Shown here: in pieces, positions 58,666 to 64,000 of the stretch
How the letters are laid out: each line of letters starts with the position of its first letter
How positions within the stretch are numbered: the stretch's first letter is position 1
Source of the DNA: Schizophyllum amplum
Taxonomy: Eukaryota; Basidiomycota; Agaricomycetes; Agaricales; Schizophyllaceae
Reading direction: 5' to 3'
Assembly: GCA_007026445.1 (NCBI GenBank)
Contig: VDMD01000079.1
Span: 1 to 64,000, forward strand
DNA: 64,000 bases
Notes under the pieces: model-generated
Database searches by the model: none
What the model was told of the DNA's origin: nothing
The model's input: the letters and a program-made list of their open reading frames with translations, nothing else
Position numbers and translations under genes: made by a program

Positions 58666-59028
58666 GAATGCTGTCGTCCGAGGTACAGTCTCGGTGAGTT
58701 TCTGCAGTGTGGTCCTGCTCGACACGTCCAGCGACGACGACGGCTAGATGTGCGCTCGGCGCTGTGGTTGTCAGAGACAAGCAGCGATGCACGCATTCAT
58801 GATCGTTGTGTTCCCGTAGCCGTGTTTCCATATGCGGATCAATCCGAAGAATGCTGGTTCCTTATTGCTTTCCCACGGTTATAGAGCATCGGCCCGGCCT
58901 CGTTCTTTGACAACCCGCTTGCGCAAAAATCACAACCCTTCCATCGCTCAACGTCGTTCAAGAAACCTCAAAACATTATCAGGCCGCTCGTACCATCTAA
59001 GCTTTCTCATGAATCGGTGCTACCGCGG

Positions 59029-60241
59029 CTAAAACATCCTTTTATAGTGCCCTCTCCAGACGTGCCACGGAAGCTTCCAGTCGCGCAGCTGCAGTTTCGG
59101 TTCGAACGCATTGAAATTGGCCTTCTCTAGTCGCTGGAGATAGTTCGCAACGGGCACCTGCGTAGAGTATCGTCAGTTTCTAACCTATCTGTAGTGGAAC
59201 AGAAAGCAAATCACCCCCGCGAGAAAGACCGGCATTGCAATTGACGGTACGCGTCCATCTCCGCGCGGCTCCTGCTCGATGGTGGTTCGTGCAGTGAGCA
59301 GGTGGTCGTTCGCAAGAGTGGCGAACTCGTATACTGCTTCATCAATTCCCTTTGCCGTAGGACCTTCGCGGAAGACCTCTTCCTGACGCACACCGTGCTT
59401 AGCGGTAATCTCGGCAGGAATTACCATCCTCCCGTGTTTAGCATGGAAGGCAAGCGCACGAAGGAGGATAGTCAGCGTCTGGGCTACTCCGAGATGAGAC
59501 GCGGCATGCGACAGTGTGGAGTCGGACGACAGGTTTAGCAATGCGAGTTGCAAGTAGAGCAGTGAGGATGATGTCGACTCCGCGTGCGAGACTAGACTTT
59601 CGGATGTCATGTGCATGGGTGTCATGAGCTCCTCGTCCTGGCAAGCGGTTTAGCGAAGGGGAGCTTCTCGCAACTGGTTAACGCACCCGTGCGTCCACAA
59701 TACGCTTCAAGTAATATGATTGTAGGTGATGTTCGCGCATCGTATCGGCCAGAGCCAAAGCCACCGGATGGCGGGGCGCATCATTCTGTTGTACATCTGT
59801 TAGTCGAGCGACCCAGGCGCATGTATTCGGCAGACGCACCATCTGTATACCCTTGATCGCGTCTCTCCAAAACTGCATGCGCATCCTTCCTATGGTCACG
59901 TCGCTCACATTGTCCTGGACCGTGGCCAGCTCGACCTGCAACCCACTTCAGCGGTAGCACGGCAAGCAAGCGACGGTCAGACGCACTGCAAACGCCTTGA
60001 GAGCATAGTACCCACCTTGCCGTTCTTGCGGGAAGAACTGGCCTACAAGGTAGGACTCGTAGTCGTGCTTGCGTACAAGGTCACTGCAGTATGCCTCTGG
60101 GTTGGAGGCGCCAATAGGAGAATGGGCCGAGGACGACGCGTGTCTAGGGTATGATGCAGGCAAGCGCACGAAGACAGCTAATCTTGCATGACTATGGACA
60201 GCGGATACGGCTGTTCCCAGAGGAGGATATCTCAGAATCAT
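59029..60241 (-). CDS. NDUFAF6: Mitochondrial complex I assembly factor NDUFAF6-like
   Basis: The start at 60241 (MILRYPPLGTAVSAVHSHAR) gives an Arg-containing, acid-poor mitochondrial leader. The squalene/phytoene-synthase-like core of NDUFAF6 reads YCSDLVRKHDYESYLVGQFFPQERQGGYYALKAF, ELATVQDNVSDVTIGRMRMQFWRDAIKGIQM, ALADTMREHHLQSYYLKRIVDAR and YLQLALLNLSS. Later come GVAQTLTILLRALAFH and MVIPAEITAKHGVRQEEVFRE. It ends at a short exon (HVWRGHYKRMF) at 59029. NDUFAF6 helps build the membrane-embedded ND1 module of NADH dehydrogenase. It is divergent from SDHAF1 with 287 bp between. Confidence 0.88.
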
Positions 60242-60528
60242 GGTGAAGGTGGGCGTACAAGAAACGTGCAAGCTGCAGAACGCGTCCTTCGGCGCGTCGA
60301 TCATTATTGGCCAGTCAGACTCAGTGTCACTACCGCGTCATCATGCACGTGGCCGGAACATGACGGGCCGGAAGAGGGCGCTTGTTGAACTCGCCTTCCA
60401 CTTCAGTGAACCTTCAGCTTGCTGCCTCATACCGCCACAGTACTCAGAGACGACGTGCTCAGTCCGCCTTCTTTACCCTTTTATTGAATCTGCTCTGAAG
60501 TTCTTAGTACAGGCTGTCCCCTCGACCC
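60242..60528. promoter_or_regulatory. Shared divergent promoter, NDUFAF6-like and SDHAF1-like genes
   Basis: The 287 bp between the two start codons must serve both genes. No TATA box was seen. Co-regulation of two respiratory assembly factors is inferred. Confidence 0.55.
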
Positions 60529-60920
60529 ATGCCTCCAATGTCCGGCCTTCAACGCGAGGTCTCCGCACTCTATCGTCGGTGAGCCGCTCTTCCCTCTTCT
60601 TCTCACTATACCTCCGGTATGACAACTGTCTCCTCCTCTCAACTGCTAAACACCTTACACCTAGGGCCCTCCGCATGGCCGCGCGCAAAGACCCCGCCAA
60701 ACGTGCGGACTGGTCCACTTTCGTCCGTTACACCTTCCGCACGCGAGCGGAATCCGTAGGCCCAAGAGATGTCGGTGCCATTGAGTATCTTATGCGGCAA
60801 GGGCGGAAGCAACTGGAGCTTTACGAGGAGGAGTCCGTTCGGAACTGCTCGGTTACCTCTGAGATGCGGGCGTGGGATGACGCTCAAAGGCGGAGGTCAC
60901 CCAAGGATCCTCAACGATGA
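60529..60920 (+). CDS. SDHAF1: Succinate dehydrogenase assembly factor 1 (LYR protein)
   Basis: Two exons (60529-60578, 60665-60920) sum to 306 nt, 101 residues. MPPMSGLQREVSALYRRALRMA contains the LYR motif, which receives Fe-S clusters from the HSC20/HSPA9 machinery. RDVGAIEYLMRQGRKQLELY is the conserved SDHAF1 helix (IEYLxRxGRxQL). The protein helps insert iron-sulfur clusters into the SDHB subunit of complex II. No N-terminal leader is expected for this family. It is divergent from the complex I factor. Confidence 0.9.
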
Positions 60921-61835
60921 GCGGCGTAAAGGCTAGCTGATATACTCACCTGGAGGCAAAGGTCAGCTTGGTTACTTGTCGTGGACAACGAACTCACCCA
61001 CTTAAGGCTGATAGAGGTTCACGAAGACGGCGCTGACGCCTTGTCATAAAGGATGCCAATTCGGGCTCGGGCAAACACCATCAACTCCGGATGACCCAAC
61101 GCACGATACGCGGCACACGTGCAGCATTATTTACCGGCAATGGCGACATCCGGTAAAGGCCCACCAGCGTACATGTGTCCAGCGTATGTTATATGGCTTT
61201 ATCACGGGAGCGGTGGCGTATTTCCTGGGCACATCTCATTCAGCCAAGCGCTTCGCTGTCCTACTCATAGCTCCAAGACGTTCTGAAACACCCCGGGAGC
61301 CTGTAATGCGAGGGCATTGTCGAGAGGAGCGATGCGCGCGTCGCGCGTTCTGTACTCGGAAATTGCCGGTGTTTGCTCACCCGAACTCGAACCAGATCCA
61401 GCGGGTTGAACTTCGGAACTTCGGATAAGATTTTCATTGTCAACTTCCCAATCGCATGGGTCATTGCTCGGCCACACGAGCGCGGCCCGCCATACGCGTG
61501 CGCCTTTACCTTCTAGGACCTGTACCACGAGACATCATGTCGCCTCTCATGCGACCAGGGAAAATCCTGCATCTTCTAGCTCATTTTCCCCCTGCACAGA
61601 CCGCTGCTGGAGACGATAGCGAGTCCTCGAGCAGCACGGAAGCTGAGGGAGCCCCGGCCAGGTACACGACGACGCGGATGAAGGTTCAATTATAGCGCAT
61701 CTCGGGCGCATTACCATGGCAGCAGACGACGCGCGCCCCTGACCTCTTTCTTCGCCACCCGCGATGAGCAGGCGTGTCCCTTGGTGAGGTCCACAACGCA
61801 CCAGTCGGCGTCCGTCGGCGAATCACTTTCACGCG
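60921..61835. other. Intergenic region, no supported gene
   Basis: About 900 bases with short frames only. It ends in the promoter of the GH28 gene. Confidence 0.5.
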
Positions 61836-61843
61836 TATATAAT
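61836..61843 (+). promoter_or_regulatory. TATA box of GH28 gene
   Basis: TATATAAT, 94 nt before the ATG at 61937. Confidence 0.7.
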
Positions 61844-61936
61844 GGCGCGGCGAAGCACCACAATCATCAGTCTCTCTTCCCATTTTCCCCTCCCCTTCAT
61901 TCGTTTCTAATCCTTCGTTTTCTTTCATCCTCCGCG

Positions 61937-63219
61937 ATGGTCAAGCTCTCGCTTCTCAACACTCTGGTTTCTGCTGCCCTGCTAGTCTCGGCGCATCCCT
62001 ACAAGCGTGCGAGCTGCACGGTCGACTCGGTCGACAGCGCAAACAACGTCGCTAACTGCGCGAGCATTACTATCAAGTCGTTCACGGTCGGCAGTGGCAA
62101 GACGATCACGATGAAGGTGCAGTGGTTCCCTGCGTCTATATACCATTGTACTGAAGTCATCATAGCCCGCGAACGGTGCCAAAATCACTGTCGCTGGGAC
62201 CATCACGTTCGCGAAGACCTCTTGTAAGTACAGCGTCGCACTCTAATCAGGTCTGCAGTCGGTCTGATGGCTTTGCAGCGGAGGGTCCTCTGTTCACGAT
62301 CGATGGATCCGACATCACCTTCGATGGCGCAGGCAAAACCGCTTTCAATGGCAATGGCGCCTCGTATTGGGACGGCAAGGGCACCAACGGTGGCGTCGCC
62401 AAGCCCCATCCCCTTCTCAAGTTCAAGGGCTCTGGCACCTACTCCAAATTCACCGTCCTCAACTCGCCCGCTCAGGCCGTATCTATCGGCAACAGCGATG
62501 GCTTGACGTTCGACGGCATCACCATTGACAACAGCGCGGGCGACAAGGGCGCGCTTGGCCACAACACTGATGTGCGTTGGGTTGCATGGACCCTGTCGTG
62601 GTCAAATTGCTCATTTGCTCGTAGGGCTTCGACGTCTCTGCGGACCATGTCACCATTCAGAACAGCGTTGTGAAGAACCAGGATGACTGTATCGCTATTA
62701 ACTCTGGCAAGAACATCATGTACGTACTACATAGCTGCATCGCTGTGTCCGCTGACCTTCTGCCCCAGCTTCAAAAACAACAAGTGCTCTGGCGGCCACG
62801 GCATTTCTGTCGGCTCCATCTCTACCGGCAAGACCGTCGACACCGTCACCATCACCGGCAACACTGTCAGCAACTCGATGTACGGCACCCGCATCAAGGT
62901 GAAGGCGTCCGCCACCTCCGCGTCCGTCTCGAACGTCAACTACTCGGGCAACACGATCACTGGTATCGACAAGTACGGCGTGCTCATCTCGCAGTCGTAC
63001 CCCGATGACGCGGGCACGCCCGGCACCCACGCGCCGATCAGCAACGTCAACTTCAAGGGCGATACGACGTCCGTGTCGGTCAACAGCGGCGGCAAGCGTC
63101 TCACCGTCGACTGTGGTGCATGCTCGGGCAAATGGGATTTCTCCGCGCTCAAGATTACGGGCGGTAAGGCGGGCACGATCAAGGCTAACAACGCGAAGAT
63201 CACCGCGGGCTCGTACTAG
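61937..63219 (+). CDS. Endopolygalacturonase (GH28), complete
   Basis: Five exons (61937-62116, 62166-62223, 62279-62571, 62625-62719, 62769-63219) sum to 1,077 nt, 358 residues. Signal peptide MVKLSLLNTLVSAALLVSAHP, then KRAS, a kexin-like processing site. The GH28 signature is intact: NTDGFDVS (first Asp), NQDDCIAI (catalytic pair), SGGHGISVG (His) and GTRIKVKAS (Arg-Ile-Lys). C-terminal GACSGKWDFSALKITGGKAGTI is the usual last coil. The parallel beta-helix enzyme hydrolyses alpha-1,4 bonds in polygalacturonan. It is tail to tail with a second GH28 gene (63895). Confidence 0.95.
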
Positions 63220-63894
63220 GCATGTCTCGACGTCCTCGCACGGCCTTTATACATCTGTACTTATATCATAAGATGGGCGCAGTCATAGAGACTGCATCTT
63301 CAGTTTGTTAGGGTTACAAAGGGTCAATACGATCGCTGTTGTCAGTTGAATGATTCAAAACTCGCTGCGTGCGAAATACGATTATGAGGAGCGGGGAGTT
63401 GTCACAAATGCATGGTTGCGAGTGAGATCGAATCCAGGTGAGATCCAGCAAGTTCAGTTGCTGAGTAGCGGTGTCACGCCACTCCTTGAGTCACCTCTTG
63501 CGACGACTAGCAAGTAAAGGCATGAACACGCACCTCACCAGTCCCCTTTTTCTCAAGGAGTCAGTCTTTTTGCAAAGCCATCTGAGTTCTGAATAGATGG
63601 TTCGAGCATAGTCAGACGTTACTATAGTCAGCATGTAGGCATGAGGATACAATATAGTGCCAGTGGTGGGACAGCCTCCAAATGACACAGCAACAGGGCC
63701 TCATGTACACGCATTCCACCTCACTTTTGCACCGTATCTCACAGGCAGACGAAATGTAATCGACCAACAGTAAGTAATTATATTCCCTTTGTGACCAGAA
63801 GAAAGTGAAGATGCAGTCTCCAGGACTGCACCGGTCCTATGATACAGATGTAGGAAGGCCGTGCAGAAACGCTGAGAAGACATACTTCCACCAC
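63220..63894. other. Intergenic region between two convergent GH28 genes
   Basis: Contains the 3' ends of the two polygalacturonase genes; no gene seen. Confidence 0.5.
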
Positions 63895-64000
63895 CTAGTA
63901 CGAGCCCCCGGTGATCTTCGCGTCGTCGCTGTCGATCGTGCCCTCCTCACCACCTGTAATCTTGAGCGCGGAGAAATCCCAGTCACCGGAGCAGGCGCCG
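63895..64000 (-). CDS. Second endopolygalacturonase (GH28), 3' end only
   Basis: Cut by the window edge. The visible ~34 residues read GACSGDWDFSALKITGGEEG then TIDSDDAKITGGSY before the stop at 63895. They match the complete gene's GACSGKWDFSALKITGGKAG and TIKANNAKITAGSY, so it is a close paralog of the enzyme at 61937 in opposite orientation. Catalytic residues lie outside the window. Confidence 0.85.
   Translation of the reverse strand, partial: GACSGDWDFSALKITGGEEGTIDSDDAKITGGSY

Overview
The window is nuclear DNA from a filamentous basidiomycete, most likely an Agaricomycete of the wood-decay type. Genes are compact and mostly broken by introns of about 45-65 nt with GT(G/A)AGT-like donors and short pyrimidine-poor acceptors. 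Several lineage-typical families are present: large F-box proteins, an SC15-like secreted protein pair, and a giant DUF6606/DUF3638/DUF3645 protein. The plant- and glucan-directed enzymes (GH28, GH79, GH128) fit this lifestyle. The species cannot be named from the sequence alone.

Layout, left to right. (1) 0.2-3.4 kb: a GT8-like type II membrane glycosyltransferase (-) divergent from an F-box/LRR-like protein (+). (2) 5.0-8.8 kb: first SC15-like secreted protein, a 535-bp TA-flanked MITE, and the first of two NmrA/epimerase-like NAD(P)-binding proteins. (3) 9-11.3 kb: a Sir2-type sirtuin with a long basic tail and a possible acidic extension. (4) 12.3-22.1 kb: one gene of 8 exons and 3,135 codons encoding the giant DUF6606-DUF3638-DUF3645 protein. 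(5) 23.0-27.8 kb: Argonaute (-) head to head with translin (+), two RNA-silencing factors sharing a 286-bp promoter. (6) 27.8-28.7 kb: a gene graveyard with a degenerate copy of the giant gene's 3' end. (7) 29.1-33.0 kb: mitochondrial ribosomal protein uL29m and an OST-alpha/TMEM184 membrane protein with a minisatellite in one intron. (8) 35.3-36.3 kb: second SC15-like gene with a recognisably duplicated promoter. (9) 36.7-43.5 kb: F-box protein, single-pass membrane glycoprotein, GH79 glucuronidase with an apparent frameshift. (10) 44.6-52.3 kb: second NmrA-like gene, histone-fold protein, 2OG-Fe(II) oxygenase, Hsp20 with heat-shock elements, and SGF29 of SAGA. (11) 53.2-58.7 kb: GH128 glucanase, a 420-bp TTA-flanked MITE, an unrecognised conserved nuclear-type protein, and an F-box protein. 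(12) 59.0-60.9 kb: NDUFAF6-like complex I assembly factor divergent from SDHAF1 (complex II assembly). (13) 61.9-64.0 kb: an endopolygalacturonase and the 3' end of a second one, tail to tail.

Themes: chromatin (sirtuin, SGF29, histone-fold protein), RNA silencing (Argonaute plus translin), mitochondrial biogenesis (uL29m, NDUFAF6, SDHAF1) and extracellular polysaccharide attack. Three gene families have two members inside the window (SC15-like, NmrA-like, GH28), which suggests segmental duplication. All splice models are my own readings. Where exon lengths sum to a whole number of codons I say so.
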